A stretch of 64,000 nucleotides of DNA from Nisaea denitrificans DSM 18348 (GCF_000426505.1 NZ_AUFM01000011.1:744001-808000), one strand, 5' to 3'; counted from the first letter of the stretch, positions 8,178-17,050 are shown. The notes: a model not told the origin generated them from the letters alone. Translations and numbers: made by a program.

Positions 8178-8202
8178 CGTTTTGAGAAATGGAGAGGCGG
8201 GG

Positions 8203-8952
8203 ATGACATCGCGGTGTGTCTGGATAACCGGGGCAAGCTCCGGTATCGGGCTTGCACTGGCCGAGCGGATGATGCGCGATGGCTGGATTGTTGCGGGATC
8301 AGCCCGTTCGGCCGGTGCGCTGGCGGACTTGGCGGCAAAGCATGAAGGTCGGTTCTTCGCCTATCCGCTGGATGTGACCGACGCGGATGCGGCAGCTGTA
8401 ACCGTCGCCCGTATCCGGGAGGAGCGGGGCGGGCTCGATATGGCCGTCTTTGCCGCTGGAACCCACAAGCCCGTAGAGGTCGAGGACTTTCGCATCGAGA
8501 CTTTCCGCGACCTGATCGATATCAACTTGATGGGGGTGGTGAACTGTCTGGCTGCGGTTACGCCGGGTTTCATCGAGGGGCGCCGTGGCCATGTTGCCGT
8601 GGTTTCATCCGTTGCTGGCTATGGCGGTTTGCCGACTGCATCAGCCTATGGTGCGACCAAGGCGGCCCTGATCAACATGACCGAGGCGCTGAAACCGGAT
8701 TTCGACCGGAACGGCGTGAAACTGCAACTGGTGTGCCCGGGCTTTGTCCGTACTCCGCTGACGGACCAGAACCCGTTTCCGATGCCGTTTCTGATGGAGC
8801 CGGAAGATGCTGCAGAGGCTTTTTATCGCGGACTTCAGTCCGACCGGTTCGAGATCACTTTTCCAAGAATCTTCGCCGTTATTCTACGCTGCCTCAATGC
8901 TTTGCCCTATAGCCTTTATTTCCGACTGGTGAAGCGGGGGACTGGCAAGTGA
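8203..8952 (+). CDS. Short-chain dehydrogenase/reductase (SDR)
   Basis: 249 residues of a classical SDR. The nucleotide-binding motif is TGASSGIG near the N-terminus, followed by FAAGTHKP in place of NNAG, and the active-site YGATK. The frame extends upstream, but ATG at 8203 follows GGAGAGGCGGGG and begins at the conserved VWITGASSG strand. It lies 25 bases after the DUF6134 gene, and its stop overlaps the next start. In R. sphaeroides an SDR is also part of the RpoE-controlled set around the cyclopropane-synthase-like gene. The substrate is unknown but may be a lipid alcohol or ketone. Confidence 0.88.
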   Translation: MTSRCVWITGASSGIGLALAERMMRDGWIVAGSARSAGALADLAAKHEGRFFAYPLDVTDADAAAVTVARIREERGGLDMAVFAAGTHKPVEVEDFRIETFRDLIDINLMGVVNCLAAVTPGFIEGRRGHVAVVSSVAGYGGLPTASAYGATKAALINMTEALKPDFDRNGVKLQLVCPGFVRTPLTDQNPFPMPFLMEPEDAAEAFYRGLQSDRFEITFPRIFAVILRCLNALPYSLYFRLVKRGTGK

Positions 8953-9395
8953 CGGGGACTGACAGAGCTACGGCACTGGCCGCCTATGCCATCTGTTTCG
9001 AGGAACTGACATCGGATCATCTCGAAGCCCTGTCGCCACTGCTGGCGGACGATGTTCGCTTCCGTGACCCGTTCAGTGACGTGCGAGGCAGGCAGGCCGT
9101 GCTTGGAATCTTCCGGCACATGTTCGAGGCAATGGAAGCGCCGACTTTCGTTGTCCTGGATCAGGCTGTCGGCAAAGAGGCCTGTTATCTCAAATGGCGG
9201 TTTTCCGGACGGGTGAAGTCGGCTGCCCGGCGAGAGATTGAAATCATCGGTATGAGCGAGGTGACGTTCAACGAAGATAGCCTCGTCATCTCGCATATCG
9301 ACCATTGGGACGCGGCCTCTCAGGTCTTCGGGTTGTTTCCGGTGCTTGGTCCGCTTCTGCGCTGGTTAAGCCGCGGTTTTTCGCCGGCCAGATGA
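8949..9395 (+). CDS. SnoaL/NTF2-fold protein
   Basis: 148 residues matching the nuclear transport factor 2/SnoaL fold: an N-terminal helix FEELTSDHLEALSPLLADDVRFRDP (truncated here to LLADDVRFRDPF for reference), then FRHMFEAMEAPTF and a C-terminal VISHIDHWDAA strand. The start is GTG at 8949, overlapping the SDR stop as GTGA, so the genes are translationally coupled. Members are small enzymes or ligand binders acting on hydrophobic compounds. The last 30 bases overlap the end of the converging DUF3833 gene. Confidence 0.8.
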   Translation: MTGTDRATALAAYAICFEELTSDHLEALSPLLADDVRFRDPFSDVRGRQAVLGIFRHMFEAMEAPTFVVLDQAVGKEACYLKWRFSGRVKSAARREIEIIGMSEVTFNEDSLVISHIDHWDAASQVFGLFPVLGPLLRWLSRGFSPAR

Positions 9396-9938
9396 CGCGC
9401 TCTCCGGCAGTGCGCCTTTTTGGAAGAACAGCGTAACGGTGCCGATCGTAATCCCGAATTTCGAGACCTCTGCCCTGTTGATTAGCACGCCGTCGGGCTG
9501 CAGGAACATCCAGTCGTCAAAACTGACCTTGATCCGGCTGTCGCCGACTTTCAGCATCAGATCGTAGGACCAGTTCAGCGCCTTGCCCCGGGCAACGCCG
9601 TTGGCTACACCCACCACATCATCCGCTCGGCCTTCATAGGTGCCGTCGCCTGTCTTGGTGATGTGCCAGATTCGCTGCTCTGTCTCGCCGTCCGAATATA
9701 GGAAATCCTCGGTCAGGATCAGCGTTGTTCCGTCCCAGTCGCCCTGCAGATCGACGGTGAATTCCCGCTTCAGGTTGCCAAAGCGGTCCTCGAACATGCC
9801 CCAGGCCCTGCTCGGTCCGGCAAAATATGTTTCCGGGCGGAAATCAGGGTCGGTTCCCGCAAAATCATCGATCTTCATGGAACTACACGCTCCGAGGCTC
9901 AACAGCACTACTAGCAGATACGGCAAGACACGGGTCAT
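9366..9938 (-). CDS. DUF3833 family lipoprotein
   Basis: A 190-residue protein with a lipoprotein signal: a hydrophobic stretch after MTRVLPY ends in the lipobox LGAC, with Cys at 18. The mature domain has the DUF3833 pattern PETYFAGPSRAWGMFEDRFG and later WDGTTLILTEDFLYSDGE. DUF3833 members are found next to cyclopropane-synthase-like genes and DUF1365. It is the last gene of the photolyase-led operon, 20 bases after the MFS gene, and converges with a 30-base overlap on the SnoaL gene. The biochemical role is unknown. A periplasmic lipocalin-like lipid carrier is a guess. Confidence 0.82.
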   Translation of the reverse strand: MTRVLPYLLVVLLSLGACSSMKIDDFAGTDPDFRPETYFAGPSRAWGMFEDRFGNLKREFTVDLQGDWDGTTLILTEDFLYSDGETEQRIWHITKTGDGTYEGRADDVVGVANGVARGKALNWSYDLMLKVGDSRIKVSFDDWMFLQPDGVLINRAEVSKFGITIGTVTLFFQKGALPESASSGRRKTAA

Positions 9939-9958
9939 GGATCATCTCCGGAAGGTGT

Positions 9959-11320
9959 TTATTGGATGTTTTCGGCGATCTTGCGTTGCAACGCGGCCTG
10001 GCGCGTCTCGGTTAGGGGGAAGTTTCGCATTATGGCGATGGCTGTAAGTTTCAGGATGACGGGTGCCGCGCCGTAGAGCAGAGAGAGCGTCAGCAGGGCG
10101 TCCGCATCATTGCTGCCGTTGGCATCGAAACCAAAGGCGGCAAGCACTGGAAAGGCAATGCCGACGGCCAAGGCAAGGGCCAGCTTCGTCGCCATGCCCC
10201 AGAGCGCGAAATAGAGGCCGGTTCGGCTGCCGCCTCCCTCTGCCGTATCCACATCCACCACGTCGGCCTGCATGGATGGAGGCAAAACCAGATCGGCGCC
10301 GAGGCACGCGCCGGTGCCGATGCAGATGGCAAGGAAGGCGAGATAGTCGCCGGGGCCGAGCAAAGGCACGAGCGCGAAGATTGCGCTGTTCACCAGCATG
10401 GCGGCGATCCATGTGCGATGCTTCCCGGCACGATGACTGATGGTGAGCCATACGGGGACGCTGAGGATCCCTGCGAGGAAGTAAATCAACAGCAACCCGT
10501 CCGTCTCCTGCGGCAGGCCGAGGCCCTTGTCCACGAAGAGCACGAAGAGGGTTGCCGCCAGCCCGTTTGCCAGACCGTTCAGCAAATAAGCTAGGATCAG
10601 CCGGAGGAAGGGCTTGTTTCGGAGCAGAAGCGCGGCCCCGGCGCGCCAGTCGGCCTTGAGATGTTGGAGCGCGGCAAGCTTCGGGCGCTCCGGCATGATT
10701 GCGGCTGCGAGTGTGATTGCGACAGGCAGTGCAACGATCAGGAAGAACGCCAGGACAGTGAGCACGGTTCCGGTATCCTCGCCGCCACCGGCTGCGGACA
10801 CAATGGCGGGCATACCAGCTGCCAGCAATGTACCGAAAACCAGCATACCTTCGCGAAAGCCTGCTATCCGCGAGCGCTCGTGATACCCGCTGGACAGCTC
10901 TGCGCCCCACGCCGTGTAGGGCAATTGCACCATGGTCCACCCGAGGTACAGCAGGGCGCTCCAGCCGAAGAGGTGGAGCGTGCCAGCCCCTTCAGGCGGG
11001 ACGAAAAGCATGTAGACGGCAAGGCAGGTAATCGGTGTCCCGGCGAAGAGCCAGGGCTTTCGTCGGCCGAAACGGGTTTCTATTCTGTCGCTTAGCATGC
11101 CGATCAGCGGATCGGAGACGGCGTCCCACAACCGGGCCAGCAGCAGGGCGAAACCGACAGCTTCGAGGCTTAGACCCCGGTTCTGCGCGTAGAAGGCGGG
11201 CAGGAAGATGAAGAGCGGTACCCCGAGCCCGGCCAACGGCAGACCCGGCAATCCGTAGGCAAGAAGCTGGCCCCGTGAATAGCGCGCGGGAGTGCCGTCG
11301 ACCGGCGCTGTGACTGCCAT
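9959..11320 (-). CDS. MFS transporter of the GPH (sugar:cation symporter-like) type
   Basis: A 453-residue protein with about twelve hydrophobic helices. The segment DAVSDPLIGMLSDRIETRFGRRKPW is the GPH/MFS_2 hallmark between helices 2 and 3 (key residues D-P-GxxSDR-GRRKPW). Despite the family name, members in this gene neighbourhood probably do not carry sugars. An equivalent transporter sits in the RpoE-controlled lipid operon of R. sphaeroides. The start is four bases after the CFA-like gene. Moving a lipid or lysolipid between membrane leaflets is possible but inferred. Confidence 0.85.
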   Translation of the reverse strand: MAVTAPVDGTPARYSRGQLLAYGLPGLPLAGLGVPLFIFLPAFYAQNRGLSLEAVGFALLLARLWDAVSDPLIGMLSDRIETRFGRRKPWLFAGTPITCLAVYMLFVPPEGAGTLHLFGWSALLYLGWTMVQLPYTAWGAELSSGYHERSRIAGFREGMLVFGTLLAAGMPAIVSAAGGGEDTGTVLTVLAFFLIVALPVAITLAAAIMPERPKLAALQHLKADWRAGAALLLRNKPFLRLILAYLLNGLANGLAATLFVLFVDKGLGLPQETDGLLLIYFLAGILSVPVWLTISHRAGKHRTWIAAMLVNSAIFALVPLLGPGDYLAFLAICIGTGACLGADLVLPPSMQADVVDVDTAEGGGSRTGLYFALWGMATKLALALAVGIAFPVLAAFGFDANGSNDADALLTLSLLYGAAPVILKLTAIAIMRNFPLTETRQAALQRKIAENIQ

Positions 11321-11324
11321 TCGC

Positions 11325-12581
11325 TTAAGCGTGTTTCAGCGCGATTTGCCGGACATCAATGAGGCCGGCACGAAAGCCACCTTCGCAATAGCAGAGATAA
11401 TATTCCCACATCCGCCGGAACCGCTCGTCGAAGCCGAGTGGGGCGATCTCCGGCCAGCGGGCGAGGAAGCGTTCCCGCCAAATCGCCAGTGTACGGGCAT
11501 AGTCGATACCGAACCCGTCATTGGCGACGCATTCCAGACCGGAGGCGTCGAAATGATCGGTCAGGCGCACTTCCGACGGCAGCATGCCGCCTGGAAAGAT
11601 GTATTTCTGGATGAAGTCCGGGTTCCGGCGATAGGATTCGAAATCCCTGTCGTTGATGGTGATGATCTGCATTGCGGCACGGCCGGTATCGGTCAGCCGC
11701 GCTTTTACCTGATCGAAAAAGACCGGCCAGTACTGTTCGCCGACCGCCTCGAACATCTCGATTGAGGCGATATGGTCGAACCGTCCGTCGACGTCCCGGT
11801 AATCGCAAAGCTGGATCGAAACCTTGTCGGCTATACCCTCGCGTTTCGCCCGCTCAATCGCGTAGTCATGCTGTTCCTGGGAAAGCGTGAGGCCAACGAC
11901 GCGGGCGCCGTATTCGCGTACGGCGACGGATGCGAAGCCTCCCCATCCGCAGCCAATTTCCAGAACGGTCTGGCCCGGCTCAAGTTGCAGCATGTCGGCG
12001 ATGCGCTGGTATTTCCGGCGCTGCGCCGGCTCAAGTTCTTCCACACCCGGCTCGAAGACGGCAGAGGAGTACGTCATGCTCGGGTCCAGCCACTTTCCGT
12101 AGAAGGTGTTCCCGATATCGTAATGGTGGGCGATGTTGCGCCGGCTCCCGCGTTTGGTGTTGCGGTTGGACAAGTGCCCAAGGGTTTTCATGAAGCGTCC
12201 TAAGCGCGTCCCGTCGAGCGCTTTGGCCAGCGCATTACGGTTTACGGCGCCGAACGAGAGCAGGGCAGTCAGATCCGGGGTATCCCAGGTACCGTCCATA
12301 TAGTCTTCGCCGAAACGGAGATCGCCTCCGAGCAACAGGCGCCGGCATACTGCGTCGCTGTGTAACTGCAAGTGCGCCTTCGGGCCAGGCTCGCTTCCCT
12401 TAATGATATGCAGCTGACCATTGGGTGTCTGCAAATGCAACTCACCCATGCGGACGGCTTTCAGCATGATCAGCACAGCCCGTGTCCAGGGCATGAATGA
12501 GTCCGGTTTGACCGGGATGGTCCCGTTCGGAAACGTAGATTCTGGCAATGTGGATGTTTCGCAGATCTCGCGATCAGTCAT
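11325..12581 (-). CDS. Cyclopropane-fatty-acyl-phospholipid synthase-like SAM methyltransferase
   Basis: 418 residues from ATG 12581; the frame opens further up with a weaker TTG. The SAM-binding motif is VLEIGCGWGGFA, preceded by the family segment YDIGNTFYGKWLDPSMTYSSAVF and followed by IEMFEAVGEQYW. The fold transfers a methyl group from SAM to a double bond in membrane phospholipids, giving cyclopropane, methyl-branched or furan-precursor chains. The neighbours (DUF1365, flavin amine oxidase, photolyase) match the R. sphaeroides RpoE set linked to furan fatty acids, so methylation towards a furan or branched product is as likely as cyclopropanation. Confidence 0.88.
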   Translation of the reverse strand: MTDREICETSTLPESTFPNGTIPVKPDSFMPWTRAVLIMLKAVRMGELHLQTPNGQLHIIKGSEPGPKAHLQLHSDAVCRRLLLGGDLRFGEDYMDGTWDTPDLTALLSFGAVNRNALAKALDGTRLGRFMKTLGHLSNRNTKRGSRRNIAHHYDIGNTFYGKWLDPSMTYSSAVFEPGVEELEPAQRRKYQRIADMLQLEPGQTVLEIGCGWGGFASVAVREYGARVVGLTLSQEQHDYAIERAKREGIADKVSIQLCDYRDVDGRFDHIASIEMFEAVGEQYWPVFFDQVKARLTDTGRAAMQIITINDRDFESYRRNPDFIQKYIFPGGMLPSEVRLTDHFDASGLECVANDGFGIDYARTLAIWRERFLARWPEIAPLGFDERFRRMWEYYLCYCEGGFRAGLIDVRQIALKHA

Positions 12582-12611
12582 TTCAACGCGCCCCAATTAT
12601 GATCACTCGTC

Positions 12612-13445
12612 TTACGCAACATGTGGCCCAGTGGATGATTTATTGATTACGGATACCGGCTCTCCCGGAGTCTCGGGCCGTTTGTGAAAGACGGCTCCCT
12701 TGATCCAGAGCTTCAGGGCCTCCCAATGGATGCCGGCGACGACCTTCGCCGTGAGAAGTGGGTAGAGCAGGGCCACCTTGAGCAGGGCCCGGTCCGTCAT
12801 TGCTTCTCTCGTTCCGGTATGGGTCGCGACGAGGGTTTCTCCCTCCGGCGTTTCCTGCCGGATCAGGATGGAGAGTTTGTCGCCGGGCTCCTTCAGCCGG
12901 AAGCGGTAGGTAGCGGTCATGTCCATGAAGGGGGAAACGTAGAAACTCTTGTCGCAACTCTGCCGGACCGTACCGCCATCACCCTGGCTCGGCTCGACCG
13001 GGATCAGGTAGCAATGCTGCTGGCCAAAAGTGTTTTTCACCTCATACAGGATGGCCTGCAGATGGCCACTTTTATGGTGGCAGAAATAAATCGAAAGAGG
13101 GTTGAAAACATATCCAAGAATTCTTGGAAAACAATGCACTAAGATTTTTCCTTCGTGTGCCTCGTAGCCCGCAGAACGAAGCTGCTGTCGAACCCATTCG
13201 AGAGCGGACATGCCGTCGCGTGATGCATGGTCCCTGTCGAAGAAGGAGAACAGATTGAAACGGTTATGGGAGAACAGCTTTAGCTTGCCCGCGAGGGCAT
13301 CGACCTCTTCCAGATCCAGCAGCATTGAGAAAACCCGGTAGACGAAGCGGTGCCTGAACGGGATCAGCCGGGCATGTGTGACCACCCCCCGATAGAGGCA
13401 AGACTCTGCCGGTGTGGCGGGCCCTGTATGCGCGGGTGCCTCCAT
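12612..13445 (-). CDS. DUF1365 family protein
   Basis: 277 residues from ATG 13445, one base after the stop of the flavin oxidoreductase gene (TGAGATG), which suggests translational coupling. DUF1365 features seen: SCLYRGVVTHARLIPFRHRF near the start, FFDRDHASRDG, and PRILGYVFNPLSIYFCHHK in the middle. The family is almost always next to an amine-oxidase-type flavoprotein and a CFA-like methyltransferase, but its reaction is not established. It is presumed to act on membrane lipid chains. The frame also extends upstream over the previous gene, which I take as accidental. Confidence 0.88.
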   Translation of the reverse strand: MEAPAHTGPATPAESCLYRGVVTHARLIPFRHRFVYRVFSMLLDLEEVDALAGKLKLFSHNRFNLFSFFDRDHASRDGMSALEWVRQQLRSAGYEAHEGKILVHCFPRILGYVFNPLSIYFCHHKSGHLQAILYEVKNTFGQQHCYLIPVEPSQGDGGTVRQSCDKSFYVSPFMDMTATYRFRLKEPGDKLSILIRQETPEGETLVATHTGTREAMTDRALLKVALLYPLLTAKVVAGIHWEALKLWIKGAVFHKRPETPGEPVSVINKSSTGPHVA

Positions 13446-13446
13446 C

Positions 13447-14793
13447 TCAGTCGTCACCAGCGTCCTGAGCAGGCGCATACACGCTGTTCTGGTCGAGCCA
13501 GTGCCTGCTTGCCGGCTCGACATCGGAGTTCCAGGGCGGCGCTATACCAAGGCCGCGGGCGACGGCAATCGCCGCTTTCAACCCGTCCTCATGGAAGCCG
13601 TAGCCACAATAACTGCCGCAGAACCATGTGTTACGGACGCCCTGAATTGGCATCAGTTCGCCCTGCGCCCAGACCGCAGCGCTGTCGAAAACCGGGTGAG
13701 TGTAGTTGAAACGTGCGAATTCCAGCTCTGGGTTGGGCTCCTCGAGCGGGTTCATGGTGACGAAGAGTGGATATTTGTCGTCGATACCCTGCAAGCGGTT
13801 CATCCAGTAGGTCAGGGCAACGGCGCGGTCCATGTCGCGGCGGCCTTCCGAGAGATAGTTCCAGGAGGCCCAGGCCTGACGGCGCTTTGGCATCAGGCGC
13901 GGATCTCGATGCAGCACCGCGACGTTGTCCTGATAGCTGAAGCAGCCGAGCAAGGCGCGTTCGGCGTCGCTGGCGTCGCTCAGCATGGCGAGAGCCTCGT
14001 CGCCGTGGGCACCGATGACAACCTGATCGTAGTAAGTTTCGGAGCCGTCCGGCTCCCCGATCATCACGCCGGTCTCAAGACGACGGATGCGGCGGACGGG
14101 GTGGCCGGTCCGGATCTGTCCGCCGCGCTGCTCGATCTCCGTGGCGAGGCGCTGCACATAAGAGCGGGAGCCGCCATCGACGGTGAACCATTGTGGCCGG
14201 TTCGCATGTTTGAGCAGGCCGTGATTGACGAAGAAGCGTACAAAGCTGCGGGCCGGGAAGGCCAGCATGGTCTCGACTGGACAGGACCAAATCGCAGCAG
14301 CCATCGGCAGCAGGTGGTCGTAGAGGAAGCCGTCGCCATAACCTTCACGTTTCAGGAAGTCGCCCAGCGTGAGGCCCGGATCGCCGTCTTCATCAAGCAG
14401 GCGCGGGGCGGCGGAGAAGAACCGCGCAACGTCCGCCAGCATTTTGTAATAGCTCGGTTTTAAGAGATTGGCCGGTTGCGCAATCAGACCTTTGAGCGAG
14501 CCTTCATATTCGAGCGCACCGTTATCGACGGAAACACTGAACGACATGTCGCTGAGCTTTGTCGGAACATCGAGGGCCCCGAACATGCTGATCAGATTGG
14601 GGTAGGTCGCCTCGTTATAGACGATGAAGCCTGTATCGACCGGGATCTGCCGGCCGTCATAATCCACCGAAACCGTGTTGCTGTGCCCGCCAAGCCTGTC
14701 GTTCGCCTCGTACACGGTGACCTGATAACGCGAAGATAATAACCATGCCGCGCCAAACCCGGCGATACCGCTTCCGATGACAGCTATGCGCAT
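13447..14793 (-). CDS. FAD/NAD(P)-binding oxidoreductase (amine oxidase-like)
   Basis: 448 residues from ATG 14793, which follows CCTGGGGG with proper spacing. The FAD dinucleotide motif is GSGIAGFGAAWLL (7-19), followed by YEANDRLGGHSNTV and, near the C-terminus, NTWFCGSYCGYGFHEDGL. This matches the flavin amine-oxidase/desaturase-like proteins paired with DUF1365. The family may desaturate or oxidise fatty acyl chains, but this is not settled. It lies 63 bases downstream of the photolyase stop on the same transcript. Confidence 0.88.
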   Translation of the reverse strand: MRIAVIGSGIAGFGAAWLLSSRYQVTVYEANDRLGGHSNTVSVDYDGRQIPVDTGFIVYNEATYPNLISMFGALDVPTKLSDMSFSVSVDNGALEYEGSLKGLIAQPANLLKPSYYKMLADVARFFSAAPRLLDEDGDPGLTLGDFLKREGYGDGFLYDHLLPMAAAIWSCPVETMLAFPARSFVRFFVNHGLLKHANRPQWFTVDGGSRSYVQRLATEIEQRGGQIRTGHPVRRIRRLETGVMIGEPDGSETYYDQVVIGAHGDEALAMLSDASDAERALLGCFSYQDNVAVLHRDPRLMPKRRQAWASWNYLSEGRRDMDRAVALTYWMNRLQGIDDKYPLFVTMNPLEEPNPELEFARFNYTHPVFDSAAVWAQGELMPIQGVRNTWFCGSYCGYGFHEDGLKAAIAVARGLGIAPPWNSDVEPASRHWLDQNSVYAPAQDAGDD

Positions 14794-14856
14794 TCCATTA
14801 CCCCCAGGGAAAACTCTAATCATAATCGTGCCGACTGTGCAGCATTTCGCGTGTGG

Positions 14857-16311
14857 TTAAGCGCACGCGGCGATGTCGGACGAAAGTCCGTCATTCAGCC
14901 TTTTGAACGCCGTAAGAGCTCTGTCGCGGCCGAACGCGAGATCTACAATGGGGTCCGGATAGTCCGGTGCCGGGTTTCCCGGCGCTTCCCATGGCTTATG
15001 CAGGTATCGGTCGGGAACCTCGGAAAGCTCCGGGACCCAATGGCGGGTATATGCGCCGTCTTTATCGAATTTCTCGCCCTGCAGAACGGGGTTGAAGATC
15101 CGGAAATAGGGCGCTGCATCGGCACCGGATCCGGCGACCCACTGCCATGATGCGGCGTTGTTCGCCAGGTCGGCATCGACCAGCGTATCCCAGAACCAGG
15201 CCTCGCCCGCGCGCCAGTCCACCATCAGGTGTTTGACCAGAAAAGACGCGCAGATCATCCGCACCCGGTTGTGCATGTAGCCGGTTTGCCAAAGCTCCCG
15301 CATCCCTGCATCCACGATGGGGATACCGGTTTTCCCGCGCTGCCAGGCGCGCAGGGGCTTTTCTGCCCGGTCCCATGGAAAGCGCTCATATTCCGGGCGC
15401 AGGCAGGCATCTGGGAGGTCCGGGTTGTAATAAAGCTGGGCGTGGGAGAATTCGCGCCATACCAGCTCCTTCAGGAAATGCTCTGCGGATCCCGAAAACG
15501 GATCGCGACCGGTCGTGATGCAATGCGCGACGGTGCGGTGCCAGACTTGGCGCGGGCCGATTTCTCCGAAGTGAAGATGCGGCGAGAGGCGCGAGACAAG
15601 CGACCGTGACGGGAAATCACGGCCCGTTTTATACCCGTCGAGCGCGTTTTCCAGAAACTCGTCAAACTGGTCGAGCCCGCCCTGTTCGCTCGGCTGCCAT
15701 AGCTCTGAGAAACCGGACGCCCAGTCGGGATCGCACGGCTGCAGATTCCAGTCGTCAAGTTGGTCGCCTGCCAGGACCTTTGCGGGGCGCGGTATGGCCT
15801 GCGGAGCGGCTCCTTCCGGTGCCGGGTCGCCAAGAAGGCGCATGGCCCGCCAGTAGGGTGAGTAAACTTTTGGCGGCGTGCCGGTCTTGGTTTTCACCTG
15901 CCAGGGCTCGAACAGAAGCGCTGCATTGAAACTCTCGGCCTCGATACGATCCTCCTTCAGCGCGCTTTTCAGTGCGGCATCGCGGCGGACGGCGAAGGGC
16001 TCGTAGCAGCGGTTCCAGTAAACGGCACGTGCGCCGGTTTCCGCCGCAAGCGTCCGGATGGTCTCGGCTGCGGTGCCGCGACGCAACAGCAGGGGACAGT
16101 CGAGGGCGGCGAGGGATTGCTGAAGCGCATCAAGGCTCTGATGCAGCCACCATCGTGATGCGCCGCCGGGAGCCCATTTCCCCGGTGTTTCATCATCGAG
16201 AATGAAAACGGGAAGGATAGGCGCGCCGGATTCCACCGCTGCTGCCAAGGCGGGGTTATCGCCAAGTCGGAGATCCTGACGAAACCAGAGAATAATAGGA
16301 CGTTCGGTCAC
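14857..16311 (-). CDS. phr: Deoxyribodipyrimidine photolyase (cryptochrome/photolyase family)
   Basis: About 484 residues. The N-terminal antenna domain starts ILWFRQDLRLGDNPAL. The FAD-binding domain has the typical segments HLHFGEIGPRQVWH, WREFSHAQLYYNP, GKTGIPIVDAGMRELWQTGYMHNR and WDTLVDADLANNAASWQWVAGSG (only key parts given). It repairs UV pyrimidine dimers using blue light. GTG at 16311 follows AAAGGTGG and is preferred over ATG 16335, which would lie at or above the predicted transcription start. It is the first gene of the operon that continues through the flavin oxidase to DUF3833. Confidence 0.93.
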   Translation of the reverse strand: MTERPIILWFRQDLRLGDNPALAAAVESGAPILPVFILDDETPGKWAPGGASRWWLHQSLDALQQSLAALDCPLLLRRGTAAETIRTLAAETGARAVYWNRCYEPFAVRRDAALKSALKEDRIEAESFNAALLFEPWQVKTKTGTPPKVYSPYWRAMRLLGDPAPEGAAPQAIPRPAKVLAGDQLDDWNLQPCDPDWASGFSELWQPSEQGGLDQFDEFLENALDGYKTGRDFPSRSLVSRLSPHLHFGEIGPRQVWHRTVAHCITTGRDPFSGSAEHFLKELVWREFSHAQLYYNPDLPDACLRPEYERFPWDRAEKPLRAWQRGKTGIPIVDAGMRELWQTGYMHNRVRMICASFLVKHLMVDWRAGEAWFWDTLVDADLANNAASWQWVAGSGADAAPYFRIFNPVLQGEKFDKDGAYTRHWVPELSEVPDRYLHKPWEAPGNPAPDYPDPIVDLAFGRDRALTAFKRLNDGLSSDIAACA

Positions 16312-16338
16312 GCTACCACCTTTAAGAACCTGCAAGGG

Positions 16339-16368
16339 GACTTACGGGCCCGGTTCGGTCTCGGATCA
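16339..16368 (-). promoter_or_regulatory. RpoE(ECF11)-type promoter for the photolyase operon
   Basis: On the minus strand TGATCC (16368-16363), an 18-base spacer, then TAAGTC (16344-16339). Transcription would begin near 16332, leaving about 20 bases before the GTG at 16311. The hexamers and spacing match the promoter before DUF6134 at 7315-7344 and the known RpoE consensus of R. sphaeroides, whose photolyase gene is an RpoE target. Confidence 0.75.
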
Positions 16369-16375
16369 CTTCCGT

Positions 16376-17050
16376 TCAGCAAAGCTTGTCGGTCGGGAAA
16401 TGGTAAATGCGTTTGGGGCCAAGAAAGAGAACATCGAAATGCGTGCCGAGCACTGCGCGAACGGCCGCATCGCGGACTGTCAGGCCGCCGGTCAGCGCAC
16501 CGAAGGCCGGCATGATCAGCCTGTCCCCGTTATGGGCGAAACAACGTCCGCTGAAATTGCGCTGACGGGTCCGTACCCGCGCCGACGGATGATAGTGACC
16601 GCTGATCTCCCCATGGGCAGGTGACCTTGAGGCTTCGTGCCGGAAGGTCAGGGCGCCGATGGTTTCTTCCGTCATGCTCCGGCCGGGGAGATCATCGGGC
16701 AGCTCCGGGTCGTGATTACCCGTGATCCAGAGCCAGTCATGTGCCGAGATCAGATGCTCGAGTATGGCCCGGTCGGCTTTTCCCATTCGGTCCGGCCCGC
16801 CGGTATCGTGAAAATTGTCGCCGAGGCAAATCACTGATTGAGGTCTGTAATGACCGCAGATTTTTGCCAGGCGATTCAAAGTGTCCGCCGTATCGTAGGG
16901 CGGCAGATGAACGCCTCTTGCCGCGAAGCTCGATCCTTTCTCCAGATGCAGATCAGACACCACAAGCAGGGAGCGATCGGGCCAGTACAAGGCGCCGGAA
17001 AGATCGGCGACCAGGGAGACGCCGTTAAGGGTTAGCGGTTCTGAAGTCAT
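16376..17050 (-). CDS. pdeM: Ligase-associated DNA damage response endonuclease PdeM
   Basis: A 224-residue metallophosphoesterase with all the metal-binding blocks: VVSDLHLEKG, LGDNFHD, ITGNHDP and SGHYHPSA. This is the small phosphoesterase encoded with an Lhr-like helicase, an MBL exonuclease and an ATP-dependent ligase in many bacteria (TIGR04123). All four are present in this window, but dispersed. I start at ATG 17050, where homology begins (MTSEPLTLNG). An upstream extension to 17113 looks non-coding. It is transcribed toward, and ends just before, the photolyase promoter. Confidence 0.88.
   Translation of the reverse strand: MTSEPLTLNGVSLVADLSGALYWPDRSLLVVSDLHLEKGSSFAARGVHLPPYDTADTLNRLAKICGHYRPQSVICLGDNFHDTGGPDRMGKADRAILEHLISAHDWLWITGNHDPELPDDLPGRSMTEETIGALTFRHEASRSPAHGEISGHYHPSARVRTRQRNFSGRCFAHNGDRLIMPAFGALTGGLTVRDAAVRAVLGTHFDVLFLGPKRIYHFPTDKLC

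Noticed and set aside
13414-14463. 349-residue plus-strand open frame
   Set aside because: It lies antisense to the flavin oxidoreductase, which has clear FAD motifs and operon context. High-GC DNA often leaves such long antisense frames open. No ribosome site or domain.
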